DNA of 64,000 nucleotides from Psychrobacillus sp. OK028 (GCF_900103605.1 NZ_FNHY01000011.1:21834-85833); one strand, 5' to 3'. Counted from the first letter of the stretch, positions 15,826 through 25,684 are shown. Made by a program: numbers and translations. Notes: generated by a model not told the origin, from the letters alone.

Positions 15826-16605
15826 ATGTATAATACTTTATTATTAGAAAAAGAAGGTCGTATTGCGACTTTAACATTAAATCGTCCAGAAGCGATGAAC
15901 TCGATGAATGGGGTAATGATGAGAGAGCTGGCAGAAAGCCTTGAATCCCTACAATCAGACAGATCGATTCAGGTGTTGGTTATTAAAGGGGAGGGGCGCG
16001 CATTTTCAGCTGGTGGAGATATTAAAGCGATGCTAGATAAAGAGAATCCTTTTGATATGGAAGAGGCCATGACCTACCTTACACGAATTGCTAAAACTTT
16101 ATATACGTTACCCCAAATTACTATCGCTTCAGTACACGGGGCGGCTGCAGGGTTAGGATTTAGTATGGTGTTGGGCTGTGACATTATCATTGCAGAAGAG
16201 AATAGTAAGCTTGCTATGAATTTTATAGGAATTGGTCTAGTTCCTGACGGAGGAGGACATTTCTTCTTGAAAGAGAGGGTTGGTATTCCGAAAGCCAAAC
16301 AGCTTATGTGGAGTGGCCAGCTTTTCACCGGCAAAGAAGCACAGAAAATCGGACTGGTGGATGAAGTTGCATCCGATGGTTTAGGAGCAGCAACAGCAGC
16401 ATCTTATGCACAAAAGCTACTGCAATCACCAGTTGCTGCCATGATTGCATCAAAGGAAATCTTACACGCAACAAAGTTAAACGAATTACAATCCATACTA
16501 GAAAGAGAAGCTGTTACTCAATCGGCAATGCGTAAAACAGATGATCATTTAGAAGGTATTCAGGCTTTTGTGGAAAAGAGAAAACCACAATTCAAAGGAA
16601 ATTAA
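15826..16605 (+). CDS. yhaR: Enoyl-CoA hydratase/isomerase family protein YhaR
   Basis: A 259-residue crotonase-fold enzyme. The oxyanion-hole motifs are AFSAGGDIKAM (about 64-74) and HGAAAGLGFS (about 105-114), with the later GLVPDGGG motif. One catalytic Glu position of classical hydratases is not obvious, so it may be a hydratase or an isomerase. It probably takes part in fatty-acid beta-oxidation, supported by the FadR-like box in its leader. The ATG at 15826 is 7 bases behind AAAGGGG; an ATG two codons earlier is too close. Similar to B. subtilis YhaR. Confidence 0.8.
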   Translation: MYNTLLLEKEGRIATLTLNRPEAMNSMNGVMMRELAESLESLQSDRSIQVLVIKGEGRAFSAGGDIKAMLDKENPFDMEEAMTYLTRIAKTLYTLPQITIASVHGAAAGLGFSMVLGCDIIIAEENSKLAMNFIGIGLVPDGGGHFFLKERVGIPKAKQLMWSGQLFTGKEAQKIGLVDEVASDGLGAATAASYAQKLLQSPVAAMIASKEILHATKLNELQSILEREAVTQSAMRKTDDHLEGIQAFVEKRKPQFKGN

Positions 16606-16613
16606 GATAAACA

Positions 16614-16650
16614 AAAGGGACTTATCCAAAAAAATGGTTAAAGTCCCTTT
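16614..16650. terminator. Bidirectional terminator between yhaR and a convergent gene
   Basis: AAAGGGACTT pairs with AAGTCCCTTT between the two convergent stop codons. Confidence 0.75.
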
Positions 16651-16657
16651 CCTCATT

Positions 16658-16843
16658 TTATACGTGAAATAATACTAGTTTGCCAGAGCTATTCACTAAG
16701 CGATGTGTTTTTTCAGAAAAGCCCTTTTCTTCGATTACCGCTTCACCTTTTTTCTTTGCATCATCATCATTCTCAAATTCCCAAGTTTCTTCTAAAATTA
16801 GTTCCCCAGTTGGTTCAAATGCTGTGAATTTGTATGCTTTCAT
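16658..16843 (-). CDS. Small acidic protein, unknown function
   Basis: A 61-residue soluble protein (MKAYKFTAFEPTGE...) with an acidic, lysine-rich middle (FENDDDAKKKGEAVIEEKG) and no signal or membrane segment. It resembles short YhzC-type hypothetical proteins, but I cannot assign it firmly. The ATG at 16843 follows a GGGGTGTT ribosome site; a TTG one codon earlier is also possible. It is convergent with yhaR and divergent from yhaO. Confidence 0.65.
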   Translation of the reverse strand: MKAYKFTAFEPTGELILEETWEFENDDDAKKKGEAVIEEKGFSEKTHRLVNSSGKLVLFHV

Positions 16844-16980
16844 CAATCTAACACCCCTTTATTGTAATCATCTATATTATACAACAATAATAGGTTTGAC
16901 TACCTATATTTAGTTGTAAACAGCCTTTTCTTTATGGTAAAATAAGAACAAATATTCTATTTTCGAATGAGGTGCACTAG

Positions 16981-18192
16981 ATGGCAAGAATACGTTTTCT
17001 ACATGTGGCAGATTTACATTTGGACAGCCCCTTTAAAGGTATCTCCTCTATTCCTAAGAGTAGATGGAAAGATATACGGGAAAGTACTTTTCAAGCATTT
17101 CAAAACATGATTAATTATGCGGTTGAAAGTAAACCTGACTTCGTATTAATAGTTGGTGATATTTATGATGGGGAAAACCGTAGTCTTCGTGCGCAGCATT
17201 TATTTCAAAAAGGAATGGAAGCATTGCATGTAGAAAATATTCCGGTATTTATTTGCCATGGTAATCATGATCATTTAAGTGGAAATTGGGTTCGTTTTCA
17301 ATTGCCATCAAATGTTCATGTATTTGGTGACAAGGTAGAAACAAAAACACTCCAAATAAACGAGGAAAAAGTGCATATTACAGGATTTAGTTATCGAGAG
17401 CGTCATATTTTAGAGCCTATGCATAGTCACTATCCCTTTGCAAAGCCCAATGAGATTTATATTGGTATGCTACATGGTAGTTTAGAAGGAAACAGTGAGC
17501 ATGATGTGTATGCGCCATTTCGAAAAAGCGATTTATTAGAAAAAGGCTATCAATATTGGGCACTCGGCCATATACATAAGCGCCAAATTATCCATTCCGA
17601 CCCGCCAATTGTTTATCCAGGAAACACCCAAAGCAGGCATCGAAATGAAAGTGGCCTGAAAGGATTTTATGAAGTATCGTTACTTGGCAATCAAGCAGAG
17701 CTTCAATTTGTCCCATCAGCTGCTTTTATTTATGATGAGCTTACCATAGATTGTGGGGGCATAATCCACGCGAATGAATTAATCACTCATATTGAAAATG
17801 AACTGAGAAATTATAGTCAAATAAACGGAAAAGCCATCATTGAGCTTTCGATAAATGGTAAGACAGAGGAAACAATTGAATTATTACAGTCGACTCATAA
17901 GGATGAATGGCTAATATTAATTCAAGAGAGTCTCGAGCTAGCAAATGACTTTTTAATAATAAAAGAATTACATATAGAATCTCCAATTGAGCAGAGCACA
18001 GAATCTACTATGTTGCTATCTGCTTTAAAGGAGTGGGATACTTCGGGATGGAAGCACGCTTTAAAGGAACTTTATCAGCATCCTAAAGGGAGTAGGTATT
18101 TACAGCCTATTGACCTGGGCTTTATAGAGGAAGTGTTAACAGAAGCAGATTTAATAGTTTCCAAGGCTTTAGCGAGGGGGAGTAATAATTGA
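16981..18192 (+). CDS. yhaO: SbcD-like DNA repair metallophosphoesterase YhaO
   Basis: A 403-residue calcineurin-like phosphoesterase. Metal-binding motifs in order: DLHLDSP, VGDIYDG, CHGNHDH, LHGS and GHIHKRQ (about residues 9-200), followed by a C-terminal region. It matches B. subtilis YhaO (about 408), the putative nuclease partner of the SMC-like ATPase YhaN. The start ATG follows GAGGTG. Its stop overlaps the yhaN start by four bases (TTGA). Together they resemble an SbcCD/Mre11-Rad50-type complex, presumably acting on DNA ends; this role is inferred. Confidence 0.88.
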   Translation: MARIRFLHVADLHLDSPFKGISSIPKSRWKDIRESTFQAFQNMINYAVESKPDFVLIVGDIYDGENRSLRAQHLFQKGMEALHVENIPVFICHGNHDHLSGNWVRFQLPSNVHVFGDKVETKTLQINEEKVHITGFSYRERHILEPMHSHYPFAKPNEIYIGMLHGSLEGNSEHDVYAPFRKSDLLEKGYQYWALGHIHKRQIIHSDPPIVYPGNTQSRHRNESGLKGFYEVSLLGNQAELQFVPSAAFIYDELTIDCGGIIHANELITHIENELRNYSQINGKAIIELSINGKTEETIELLQSTHKDEWLILIQESLELANDFLIIKELHIESPIEQSTESTMLLSALKEWDTSGWKHALKELYQHPKGSRYLQPIDLGFIEEVLTEADLIVSKALARGSNN

Positions 18193-20903
18193 AGCTTACA
18201 AAACTGCATATATACGGCTTTGGGAAGCACGAGAACGTGGAAATTAATCTGATCAACGGTATCAATGTGTTCTTCGGTGAAAATGAAGCAGGAAAAACAA
18301 CTATCCAACAATTCATTTTGCAAATTTTATTTGGTTTTCCACAACGAAACTCTCCATTTCTTCGCTATGAGCCTAAAAGCAGTTCCACATACGGAGGTAA
18401 TGTTCAGATTATCGACCATGAGAGCCAATCTATAACAATTGAACGAGTTAAAGGGAAGGCAAGTGGAGATGTTACGGTATACTTTCCAGACGGTAGCAGA
18501 GGAGGAGAAAGGGAGCTAACCAAAATTCTGCATGGATACTCTCGGGCTGATTTTGAGGCAATTTTCTCTTTTTCCTTGCTACAATTACAGGGCTTCGAGA
18601 AGATGACAGAAGAGGAGCTAACGAGAACATTATTATCTTCCGGTACGACGGGAATAGATACATTAGCGGTCGTTGAAAACCAATTTTTAAAAGAAATGGG
18701 AGAGCTATTTAAACCAACGGGTAGAAAGCCTCTTATCAATCAAAAAATTGAAGAGCTACGTGCATTAGAAACTACCTACAAGCATCAGCTAGAGGAAGTA
18801 GAAAAATATGAACCTTCTATTAAACGTCTTAACGAGCTTGAATTAATTGTGGAGGAACTAGATCAAGAAGAGAAAGAGATTTCTACACAGTTTCAACAAT
18901 ATTTGGAATGGAAACAACTGAAACCATTGAAAGAAAAAGAAACAGAAATTCATCAGGAACTAGACTTAGTAAAGCATCAGCTTTTTCCCTCAGATGGTAT
19001 CCGTCGATTTGAATTAATAAAAGACAAATTGAATCGTAACAATGTGGAAATGGAACAGTTAAAAAAAGAGTTGAATATGTTAACAATCCATGCAACTAGT
19101 TTAACCTCACAGCAATTAGAAGAATTACAATCTTTTCTAAATCGAGAAACAGAATGGCATCAGCTTCTTTCCAAACGAATACAAATAGAAGAGGAACAAA
19201 GTAAAACACTTCAGAACCAAATGCAACAGTTGGCACTAGTCGGAGTTGACTGGGAAAAAAGCTTGACGCATATTGTCCAAGCCGATGTTTCAATCCAGCA
19301 AGAGGATAAACTAGTTACGATTCTTCAAACAGAAAGAAACTTGGAGCTCGAGCTGCAACAGGAAAAACGATTATTACAAATGAAGGAACAGGATCTCCTT
19401 CAGCAACAACAAAGAGTGACAGAGACAAAACGAGCAAATAAAACATCTGCTAACCAAAAAGCGAATAAAATAATGTACGCAATCATAGCAGTCATAGTCA
19501 TTGTTGGGATATTCATAGGGGTTACACAATCGAATTGGATGGTAGCTCTTACAGCTGTTGTCATAAGTGGAATTGTATATGTAGGCTTTACCCAGTTGAT
19601 GAATACATGGAACCAATCGAATGATGTTCAAACATATGCTGATTTATTGAAAAAGGAACAGGAGTCATTACAACAAGATATTTCTATATTGAAACAACAA
19701 ATTAGTGAGTTAGAAAGTAAAAAGCTAGAAATATCAAAACAAGTAAATGAGTTTTTGAATAAATACCATATTAATAAACAATTATCACCAAGTCTATTAC
19801 CCGAACTATTTAAGCGTCTACGAATGATTCAGGAACAGCAAATAGAGCTTGACCAGATGGAAACTAAGCTTTATGAAGTTCGCATAAGAATACAAGAGTT
19901 GTTTAAACAAGCTGAGGAGAAAGCTCCTAAAAACCATACTGAAGATATGCTGTTTCACCAATTAAGAGAGTTTTACCTAGATGAAAAGAAAAAATCAGAA
20001 GAAGTGCAATATAAAGAGGCAAGAATTTACGAATACCAAAAGAAGCTTCAGGAACTATCGTTACTTCAACAATCCTATACCGAACAAATCTATATTTTGT
20101 TTCGGGAGGCAAATGTAGATATAGAAAGCGACTACTATTCAGCAAATTCTATCCATGAACAAAAAGTAAAGCTTGAAAAGGAATTACACGATCTTCACAT
20201 GCAGTTAGATGGAAAACAAATAAATCTGAACGATTTTGATGATGTATTTGAGGACGAGTGTAAGCAAAAACTACTTCACTTACAAAATAAGAGAAATGAA
20301 TTAAATGAGGAAAAAGCATCCTTGTCCTATGAAACAAAGAAATTATTAGAAGATGAAGAGATAAGTGAACAACTTCAATTACTCGAACAGAAAAAAGCAG
20401 AACTACATGACCTTGTGAAAAAATGGGCTGCGCAAAAGGCAATCGTGGAATCAATTAAGCAAATCATGAAACAGTTAAAAGAAGAGCGACTTCCAGAAGT
20501 ATTAGAAAGTGCTCAGCGTTATTTTAAGCTGCTTACAAACAATTCATATGAACAATTGATATTATCGCCAGAGGGAAGCTTTGAGGCTGTTAAAGCAACT
20601 GGACAGCGATTTAAAATAGCGGAGCTAAGCCAAGCAACAAAAGAGCAGGCTTATATTTCCTTGAGACTTGCACTTGCTGTTTCTTTGCAAAGTAAAGCAC
20701 CATTTCCAATCATCATGGACGATCCATTTGTACATTTCGATCGTGTCAGACTTCAACAAGTGGTACAATTAATGGCAGAGTTACAAAAAGAACACCAACT
20801 TTTGTATTTTACCTGTCATGATAATATGCAATATGAATGGGAAGATGCATCAGTCATTCAAGTGGCGACATTATTACCGAGAAAGGTAGGGGTTGTGAAA
20901 TGA
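18189..20903 (+). CDS. yhaN: SMC/SbcC-like ATPase YhaN
   Basis: A 904-residue protein. The N-terminal half-ATPase domain has Walker [10 protein letters not shown] (about 33-41). Long coiled coils (about 170-420 and 480-760) are interrupted near residues 425-470 by two hydrophobic helices ([14 protein letters not shown] and [15 protein letters not shown]). The C-terminal half holds a signature-like LSQATKEQ and Walker [12 protein letters not shown]. The central membrane hairpin replaces the hinge of Rad50/SbcC and is a feature of YhaN. The start is TTG, overlapping the yhaO stop, behind AGGGGGAG. The middle gene of yhaO-yhaN-yhaM. Confidence 0.88.
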   Translation: MKLTKLHIYGFGKHENVEINLINGINVFFGENEAGKTTIQQFILQILFGFPQRNSPFLRYEPKSSSTYGGNVQIIDHESQSITIERVKGKASGDVTVYFPDGSRGGERELTKILHGYSRADFEAIFSFSLLQLQGFEKMTEEELTRTLLSSGTTGIDTLAVVENQFLKEMGELFKPTGRKPLINQKIEELRALETTYKHQLEEVEKYEPSIKRLNELELIVEELDQEEKEISTQFQQYLEWKQLKPLKEKETEIHQELDLVKHQLFPSDGIRRFELIKDKLNRNNVEMEQLKKELNMLTIHATSLTSQQLEELQSFLNRETEWHQLLSKRIQIEEEQSKTLQNQMQQLALVGVDWEKSLTHIVQADVSIQQEDKLVTILQTERNLELELQQEKRLLQMKEQDLLQQQQRVTETKRANKTSANQKANKIMYAIIAVIVIVGIFIGVTQSNWMVALTAVVISGIVYVGFTQLMNTWNQSNDVQTYADLLKKEQESLQQDISILKQQISELESKKLEISKQVNEFLNKYHINKQLSPSLLPELFKRLRMIQEQQIELDQMETKLYEVRIRIQELFKQAEEKAPKNHTEDMLFHQLREFYLDEKKKSEEVQYKEARIYEYQKKLQELSLLQQSYTEQIYILFREANVDIESDYYSANSIHEQKVKLEKELHDLHMQLDGKQINLNDFDDVFEDECKQKLLHLQNKRNELNEEKASLSYETKKLLEDEEISEQLQLLEQKKAELHDLVKKWAAQKAIVESIKQIMKQLKEERLPEVLESAQRYFKLLTNNSYEQLILSPEGSFEAVKATGQRFKIAELSQATKEQAYISLRLALAVSLQSKAPFPIIMDDPFVHFDRVRLQQVVQLMAELQKEHQLLYFTCHDNMQYEWEDASVIQVATLLPRKVGVVK

Positions 20904-21838
20904 AAGGCATTACACAATTACGAGTAGGCGATCCAGTTGATCATTACTTACTGATAAAACAATCAACAAAAGGTGTAACAACCGTTGGAAAACCATTTAT
21001 GTCACTATTATTACAAGATAAGAGCGGAGATATTGAAGCAAAACTTTGGGATACAAATGAGGAGCATGAAAAACTTTATGCTGCTAGTCAAATTGTTCGC
21101 GTAGGAGGCGAAATACAGGATTACCGTGGAAAGTTCCAACTACGTGTAAAAAGTATTCGACCGGTAAAATCAGAAGAGCCTATCTCGATTAATGACTTAG
21201 TTCCATCTTCAGCCAAACCAAAAGAAGAGTTGATGGAAGAGCTTTTACAATATTTCTTTGAAATGAAAAATCCATTAATTCAACGCATTACAAGACACTT
21301 AATGAAAAAACATCAGGCAGCATTCATGACATACCCGGCAGCAACTAAAAACCATCATGATTATGCTTCAGGCCTTATCGATCATGTAGTGTCGATGTTA
21401 AAGCTAGGAAAGGCGCTATGTGAGCTGTATCCAACGATAAACAAGGACCTTTTATACGCTGGCATCATTTTACATGATATAGGGAAGGTTATAGAGCTTT
21501 CGGGACCTGTTGCAACAACTTACACAATTGAAGGAAATTTACTTGGACATATTACGATCATGGTCAATGAAATTTCTAAAGCAGCTGAAGAGTTGGAAAT
21601 TGAAGGCGAAGAGGTTATGCTTCTTCAGCATATGGTACTATCCCATCATGGAAAAGAAGAATGGGGAAGCCCAAAACGACCTGCACTCCGTGAGGCAGAG
21701 ATGCTGCATTATATCGATAATATAGATGCAAAAATGAATATGCTTAATCGTGCATTAGATAAAACAAACCCAGGTGAATTCTCCGAGCGATTATTCCCAC
21801 TGGAAAACCGTTCATTTTATAAGCCTACATTTGAATAA
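20900..21838 (+). CDS. yhaM: 3'-5' exoribonuclease YhaM
   Basis: A 312-residue protein with an N-terminal OB-fold nucleic-acid-binding domain (about 12-95) and an HD phosphohydrolase domain ([14 protein letters not shown] near 156-169, LHDIGK near 196). It matches B. subtilis YhaM (314), a metal-dependent 3'-5' exoribonuclease that also acts on DNA. The ATG at 20900 overlaps the yhaN stop (ATGA) behind GGTAGGGG; the longer frame from 20837 lies inside yhaN and lacks a site. It is the last gene of the operon and has a terminator after it. Confidence 0.92.
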   Translation: MKGITQLRVGDPVDHYLLIKQSTKGVTTVGKPFMSLLLQDKSGDIEAKLWDTNEEHEKLYAASQIVRVGGEIQDYRGKFQLRVKSIRPVKSEEPISINDLVPSSAKPKEELMEELLQYFFEMKNPLIQRITRHLMKKHQAAFMTYPAATKNHHDYASGLIDHVVSMLKLGKALCELYPTINKDLLYAGIILHDIGKVIELSGPVATTYTIEGNLLGHITIMVNEISKAAEELEIEGEEVMLLQHMVLSHHGKEEWGSPKRPALREAEMLHYIDNIDAKMNMLNRALDKTNPGEFSERLFPLENRSFYKPTFE

Positions 21839-21841
21839 AAG

Positions 21842-21882
21842 AAAAAGCGTAAAGGCATGTATGAAACCTTTACGCTTTTTTT
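21842..21882 (+). terminator. Intrinsic terminator after yhaM
   Basis: AAAAAGCGTAAAGG pairs with CCTTTACGCTTTTT and ends in T residues. Confidence 0.9.
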
Positions 21883-21964
21883 AGTATAAAATTATGTGCC
21901 TCGAACTCAGATATCCAGGTAATTTGAATAATAGGATATAAACAATGATACTGCAAATTTCCGT

Positions 21965-22140
21965 TTCAGGTGGAGTACAAAGGCTAAGAGCGACACCTCG
22001 TGTGCAACGCCTTTGTGACCAACATCCTGTTTGCCTCCGCGGGGTGAGCGATGAGCAGAGCGCCAGCGAGAGAAGCGGCTGAAGCCGTGCTCACGGAAAG
22101 CGTCCGCTCGGGGTGGAAATCAATGGCATATCTACATTTC
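21965..22140 (+). repeat. GC-rich dispersed intergenic repeat (REP-like)
   Basis: A roughly 175-base stretch of far higher G+C than its surroundings fills most of the gap between yhaM and prsA. Its end, ACGGAAAGCGTCCG followed by GGAAATCAATGGC, is the hallmark of a repeat seen in intergenic regions across Bacillaceae. A shorter inverted copy is at 28848-28905. Its role is not established; local folding is likely given the many self-complementary GC blocks. Confidence 0.7.
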
Positions 22141-22204
22141 ATAATTAAAGGACAAGGCGTCTTTTCCGCGGTTTTTCTTAGTTAATACAAGAACCCCAAT
22201 AAAT

Positions 22205-22237
22205 AAAAAAGTTGGCCATGACCGAAGTCAGGACCAA
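22205..22237 (-). terminator. Terminator after prsA
   Basis: On the minus strand GTTGG...TGAC pairs with GTCA...CCAAC and is followed by TTTTTT. Confidence 0.75.
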
Positions 22238-22255
22238 CCACCATGCTTGTCTTAC

Positions 22256-23203
22256 TTATTTTTCATCCTCAGTTGCTTCTTTATCTGCCTCTGTATCTTC
22301 TTTAGCCTCAGCATCTTTAGCAGGTGCTTTTGTTTCAGCTGCTGCTAAAAATTGATCTAGTGATGTTTTCAGATCTTCATCTTTGATCTTGATATCAGCA
22401 TCTTTCATCATTTTAGCTACTTTTGGTAACAGTGTAGATTGATCCGCTTTGTCTAGCTTCAATTGTTTTTCAATTTCAGCTTTTTTATCTTCATATGATT
22501 CTTTAATTGTACGTTTATCTGTTACTTCAATAATGTGGTAACCAAAGTTTGATTTTACTGGCTCAGATATTACGTTTTTCTCTAAACCAAAGGCTACTTC
22601 TTCAAATTCAGCAACCATTTGACCTTTACCAAACCAGCCAAGTTCTCCACCTGTTGATTGGGCAGCTTCTTCCGTAGAGTACTCTTTTGCAACTTCTGCA
22701 AAGTCTTTACCAGACTCTAACTCAGCTTTTACTTTCTTTGCAGTTGCTTCGTCTTCTACCAATACGTGACGAGCATTAATTTCATTTTTGATATTCTCAT
22801 ATTCTGCTTTAATTTCGTCCTCTGATACTTCAATATCCTCTATTAAAGCTTTTTCTTGCAATAGGTTTAGTTCTAAGTATTTTTTGTATGACTCTTCTGT
22901 ATAGCCTTGTTGAGCAATCATAGCTTCAAAGTTCTCGCCTAATTGCGCTTTATCAGCTTCTAGTTGACTGTTTACTTCCTCTTTCGTTACTTCGTACTTA
23001 TTTGAAAGTACTTTTTCAATCATTAGCAATTGGAATGCTTGATCGCCGATGGATGATTTCATCTCTTCGTACAAATCATTCTGTGTAATGTCTCCAACTT
23101 TAGATGTTGCAATTACTTCACTGCTATCTGCTGAATCCCCACTACAAGCTCCTAATGCAAGAACAGATGCTGCAAGCGTTAGTGTTAATACTGTTTTTTT
23201 CAT
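22256..23203 (-). CDS. prsA: Foldase lipoprotein PrsA
   Basis: A 315-residue lipoprotein: signal peptide with lipobox LGAC (Cys about 20), a helical chaperone domain, and a parvulin-type peptidyl-prolyl isomerase domain (about 130-225; NARHVLVEDE...GGELGWFGKG...GYHIIEV). The C-terminal tail is rich in Ala/Lys/Glu. PrsA helps exported proteins fold at the outer face of the membrane. The start is the ATG behind TTAGGAGAG; the longer TTG-started frame adds a non-signal extension. In B. subtilis prsA is repressed by ScoC, whose gene lies nearby here too. Confidence 0.93.
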   Translation of the reverse strand: MKKTVLTLTLAASVLALGACSGDSADSSEVIATSKVGDITQNDLYEEMKSSIGDQAFQLLMIEKVLSNKYEVTKEEVNSQLEADKAQLGENFEAMIAQQGYTEESYKKYLELNLLQEKALIEDIEVSEDEIKAEYENIKNEINARHVLVEDEATAKKVKAELESGKDFAEVAKEYSTEEAAQSTGGELGWFGKGQMVAEFEEVAFGLEKNVISEPVKSNFGYHIIEVTDKRTIKESYEDKKAEIEKQLKLDKADQSTLLPKVAKMMKDADIKIKDEDLKTSLDQFLAAAETKAPAKDAEAKEDTEADKEATEDEK

Positions 23204-23292
23204 AAGATATTCTCTCCTAACTTCTTTGTGTTGCCAGTTGTAACTATAACATAAACGAAATAAAAACAAAAATAGTTCCCGTTCATTAGCCT

Positions 23293-23321
23293 ACCGAATA
23301 TTTAAAATTGCGCATAGGATA
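23293..23321 (+). promoter_or_regulatory. Putative sigma-K promoter of a spore gene
   Basis: ACC at 23293-23295 and CATAGGATA at 23313-23321 are separated by 17 bases. This fits the late mother-cell sigma-K consensus (AC, N17, CATANNNTA), directly upstream of the YjcZ-family frame. Confidence 0.55.
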
Positions 23322-23343
23322 CATGGAAAAGGAGGTGTTTTAA

Positions 23344-23451
23344 ATGAGCGGACAATATAACGGTGGCGGATATAGCAATGGCTCTGGCTTTGCATTGATC
23401 GTGGTTTTATTTATTTTGTTGATCATTGTAGGCGCAGCGTTTATCTACTAA
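23344..23451 (+). CDS. YjcZ-family small sporulation protein
   Basis: A 35-residue peptide: a Gly/Asn/Ser/Tyr-rich start (MSGQYNGGGYSNGSG) followed by one hydrophobic helix (FALIVVLFILLIIVGAAFIY). This is the typical make-up of YjcZ-family sporulation proteins of Bacillales. An AAGGAGGTG site precedes it, and a sigma-K-type promoter lies 23 bases further up. It lies between prsA and yhaJ, on the opposite strand. Likely a spore coat or mother-cell membrane component; that is inferred. Confidence 0.8.
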   Translation: MSGQYNGGGYSNGSGFALIVVLFILLIIVGAAFIY

Positions 23452-23461
23452 TTTAAAAAGA

Positions 23462-23496
23462 GAAACTAAGATTGCTTAAAAAACGATCTTAGTTTC
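23462..23496. terminator. Hairpin after the YjcZ-family gene
   Basis: GAAACTAAGAT pairs with ATCTTAGTTTC. It lacks a long T run on plus, so termination is less certain. Confidence 0.5.
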
Positions 23497-23512
23497 CTTC
23501 AGTTGGTAGTGC

Positions 23513-23567
23513 GAAAAAAAGAAATGACCCTAAATCATAAAAAATGATTTGGGTCCACTTTTTTTCT
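23513..23567. terminator. Strong bidirectional terminator
   Basis: GACCC...AAATCAT pairs with ATGATTT-GGGTC, flanked by A and T runs, next to the stop codon of the minus-strand gene at 23569. Confidence 0.8.
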
Positions 23568-23568
23568 C

Positions 23569-23754
23569 TTAAACTGCATAAACGAGCTCAACGTAAAAGG
23601 AAACAAGAAGAATCGTGATCAAAATATTTATTGTACGAAAAATCTTTGGATGTTTCTCTTCCGGAATTTCTTTTGACATTACTAAAGCGTATGTCATTCG
23701 GTTAATTTGTAGCAAATAAAATGCTGAGAATAGAACTAACGTGAATATAATCAT
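23569..23754 (-). CDS. Small membrane protein with two helices, unknown
   Basis: A 61-residue protein with two hydrophobic helices (MIIFTLVLFSAFYLLQ and INILITILLVSFYVELVYAV) joined by a charged loop (MSKEIPEEKHPK). The start chosen is ATG 23754, 8 bases after AAGGGAG; the frame continues upstream to 23811 without a ribosome site. It sits where B. subtilis carries yhaK, but I do not recognise the sequence well enough to equate them. Confidence 0.65.
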   Translation of the reverse strand: MIIFTLVLFSAFYLLQINRMTYALVMSKEIPEEKHPKIFRTINILITILLVSFYVELVYAV

Positions 23755-23824
23755 GTCTAGACTCCCTTCATATCCTAATTTAGCATAACAAACAATGAGG
23801 GGCATATACAAGTGTTACATATTG

Positions 23825-24370
23825 TTAATAGTTTGGTTCCACTATTAAAATCTCGTACCCTGCGTCTGTTTCTTCAATATAGGCTGACTTTGGTGACTTA
23901 TTTAAATTTTTCACATAGATTAAATCGATTAAACAAATGCCACAATGATAAGCAAATAACATAGTAAAGTAGTGAGCGAAATTAGGAAAAACTAAAGCAC
24001 CAATTATAAGAAATATATTAACGAATATAAAGGGAGCTATTAAGATAAAGAGAAATCTACTCTTTTGAATTGGTTCTATTATACGTAAATGCAAAATAGG
24101 GATAAATCTAAATTGGTTAACGACAATGAATTTTATTTTATCTCTATGGCTAAACATAGGGATAAAATGACATAATTTATGAAGTGGATAAACACCGAAA
24201 AAAGCGATTATGAATACCCAAAAGTAATCGTCCGATTTATGCACATTATTAATAATTCCTAATAAGGCATATGCAAATGAAAAAACTAATATAACTAATA
24301 AAGAAGATAAAATAAACAATCTCTCTAATCCATATTGTTTTCTCACATTTATTGTTTTCCAGCAGTGCAA
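23825..24370 (-). CDS. yhaJ: DUF3267 membrane protein, YhaJ-like
   Basis: A 181-residue membrane protein with about four hydrophobic helices, of the DUF3267 (putative zincin) type and in the B. subtilis yhaJ position. The family's expected HExxH-like motif reads HKLCH here, without the Glu. The start chosen is TTG 24370, 9 bases after AGGAG; the ATG at 24379 directly abuts that ribosome site and is probably unusable. Function unknown. Confidence 0.6.
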   Translation of the reverse strand: MHCWKTINVRKQYGLERLFILSSLLVILVFSFAYALLGIINNVHKSDDYFWVFIIAFFGVYPLHKLCHFIPMFSHRDKIKFIVVNQFRFIPILHLRIIEPIQKSRFLFILIAPFIFVNIFLIIGALVFPNFAHYFTMLFAYHCGICLIDLIYVKNLNKSPKSAYIEETDAGYEILIVEPNY

Positions 24371-24481
24371 TGTATGCATCTCCTATAAAAAAATGATATT
24401 AGATACATAAGATAATCCTTTTCTTACTAAAAAGCAACCACTTTAATTGTAAAGAATTATTAAACGCTTTCAAATGGAACT

Positions 24482-25018
24482 CTACTCTTCATGGAAGTTG
24501 AATGTATCCTCGATGTTCTTCAAAGACCTTTCAAAAATATCCATGAAATCATCCCCATAAATATTGCGAATAACGGCCGTTACATCCATGAAATCTGGGA
24601 ATTTTCCATAAAGCTCTTTTATAGGAAGAGAACCTTCGAGAACAGCGTGTGGTGTGTCGTGATAATTTTCATACATCCCTTCTAAAAGCACTTTTCCTTT
24701 TTTTGTTACATCCACATATGTATTACGCTTATCCGTATCCCGTTTGGAAAAAGAAAGGAGACCTCGTTCTTCTAATTTTTTCGAAAAATTAAATGCGGTT
24801 GAAACATGCATTACACCAAACTTTGCTATATCAGAAATAGTTGCCCCTTGTAGATGATATGATATCCATAAAATATGATGTTCATTAATATTTAAGTCAA
24901 AAGGTTTTATCCATGTTTGCCAATCTTTTTCTACAGCTTTCCAAAGTGCTTTAGATAATTGAGCTATCCGCTGACTGTAGAGCATTGCTTCTTTCATCGT
25001 ATAAAATTGATCTGCCAT
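24482..25018 (-). CDS. hpr: MarR-family transition-state regulator ScoC (Hpr)
   Basis: A 178-residue regulator with a winged helix-turn-helix of the MarR type (about 45-110; [20 protein letters not shown]) and conserved flanking regions typical of ScoC/Hpr. In B. subtilis it is 203 residues and represses extracellular protease, peptide-permease and sporulation-related genes. The shorter length here is a missing C-terminal tail. It is preceded by an extended -10 promoter at 25055-25060. Confidence 0.92.
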   Translation of the reverse strand: MADQFYTMKEAMLYSQRIAQLSKALWKAVEKDWQTWIKPFDLNINEHHILWISYHLQGATISDIAKFGVMHVSTAFNFSKKLEERGLLSFSKRDTDKRNTYVDVTKKGKVLLEGMYENYHDTPHAVLEGSLPIKELYGKFPDFMDVTAVIRNIYGDDFMDIFERSLKNIEDTFNFHEE

Positions 25019-25054
25019 GTAACCCCTACTTTCTGTATTTATTTTCTTTCAAAC

Positions 25055-25060
25055 ATTATA
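25055..25060 (-). promoter_or_regulatory. Extended -10 element upstream of hpr
   Basis: On the minus strand TGCTATAATG gives a perfect TATAAT with an upstream TG, about 37 bases from the hpr start. No good -35 is seen. Confidence 0.6.
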
Positions 25061-25162
25061 GCAAGAAAGTATGTAAGTGAATACAAGTTTTAAAAACATT
25101 ATTCACTTTATAATAAAAGTGTCTGTTGAATTGATTTAATATACCCTTTTCATAATAAAAAA

Positions 25163-25193
25163 ATATACCCCGATTGAGATGGGATATATCTTT
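25163..25193 (-). terminator. Terminator after yhaH
   Basis: On the minus strand ATATATCCC pairs with GGGGTATAT and is followed by TTTTTT, just past the yhaH stop. Confidence 0.75.
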
Positions 25194-25207
25194 CGTTGGT
25201 ATTAAAC

Positions 25208-25573
25208 TTATGCTTCTTTTTTCTTTGGTAATTTACTTTCTAGCTCTGCCATTGCCTCTTGTATAGATGAAATTTCCTGCTGAAGATGAGCTTGTAAAGG
25301 GGCAGTTTCCGTTTTCCATTGGGCAATACTAGATTTAATATCTTCAATTGTACTTGGAACCACTTCTTTAGAAGAATTGGTTAAGTTGTTTATCGCCTGT
25401 TTCACATCTGCTAGCTGAACCTTTATGTCCGAAAGCTTGTCTCGAAAATCATTGGAGGTAGATTTTAAGGAAGAGCGAACTTCCAAACCTGATTTTGGAG
25501 TGGTCATAAGTACAGTTGAAGCCCCGACTAGTAAACCAGTTGCAATACCGCAAAATAATGGTGCTAGTTTCAT
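25208..25573 (-). CDS. yhaH: YtxH-domain protein YhaH
   Basis: A 121-residue protein with an N-terminal membrane helix (APLFCGIATGLLVGASTVLMTTPKSG, with the YtxH-type PKSG exit) and a long helical, heptad-rich remainder. It matches B. subtilis YhaH (about 118) in length and position between hpr and trpP. The family is often stress-induced; function unknown. AAAGGAGTG precedes the ATG at good spacing. Confidence 0.85.
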   Translation of the reverse strand: MKLAPLFCGIATGLLVGASTVLMTTPKSGLEVRSSLKSTSNDFRDKLSDIKVQLADVKQAINNLTNSSKEVVPSTIEDIKSSIAQWKTETAPLQAHLQQEISSIQEAMAELESKLPKKKEA

Positions 25574-25642
25574 AATAATTCACTCCTTTGCTTATATGTA
25601 TTATTCCTTACCTTATGATAATTAAAACATAATTGTTGGCAC

Positions 25643-25671
25643 AAAAAAAGCTTTCCTCCGAAAAGGAAAGC
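25643..25671 (-). terminator. Intrinsic terminator after trpP
   Basis: GCTTTCCT pairs with AGGAAAGC and a run of seven T follows on the minus strand. Confidence 0.85.
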
Positions 25672-25684
25672 AGATAGTTTAATT

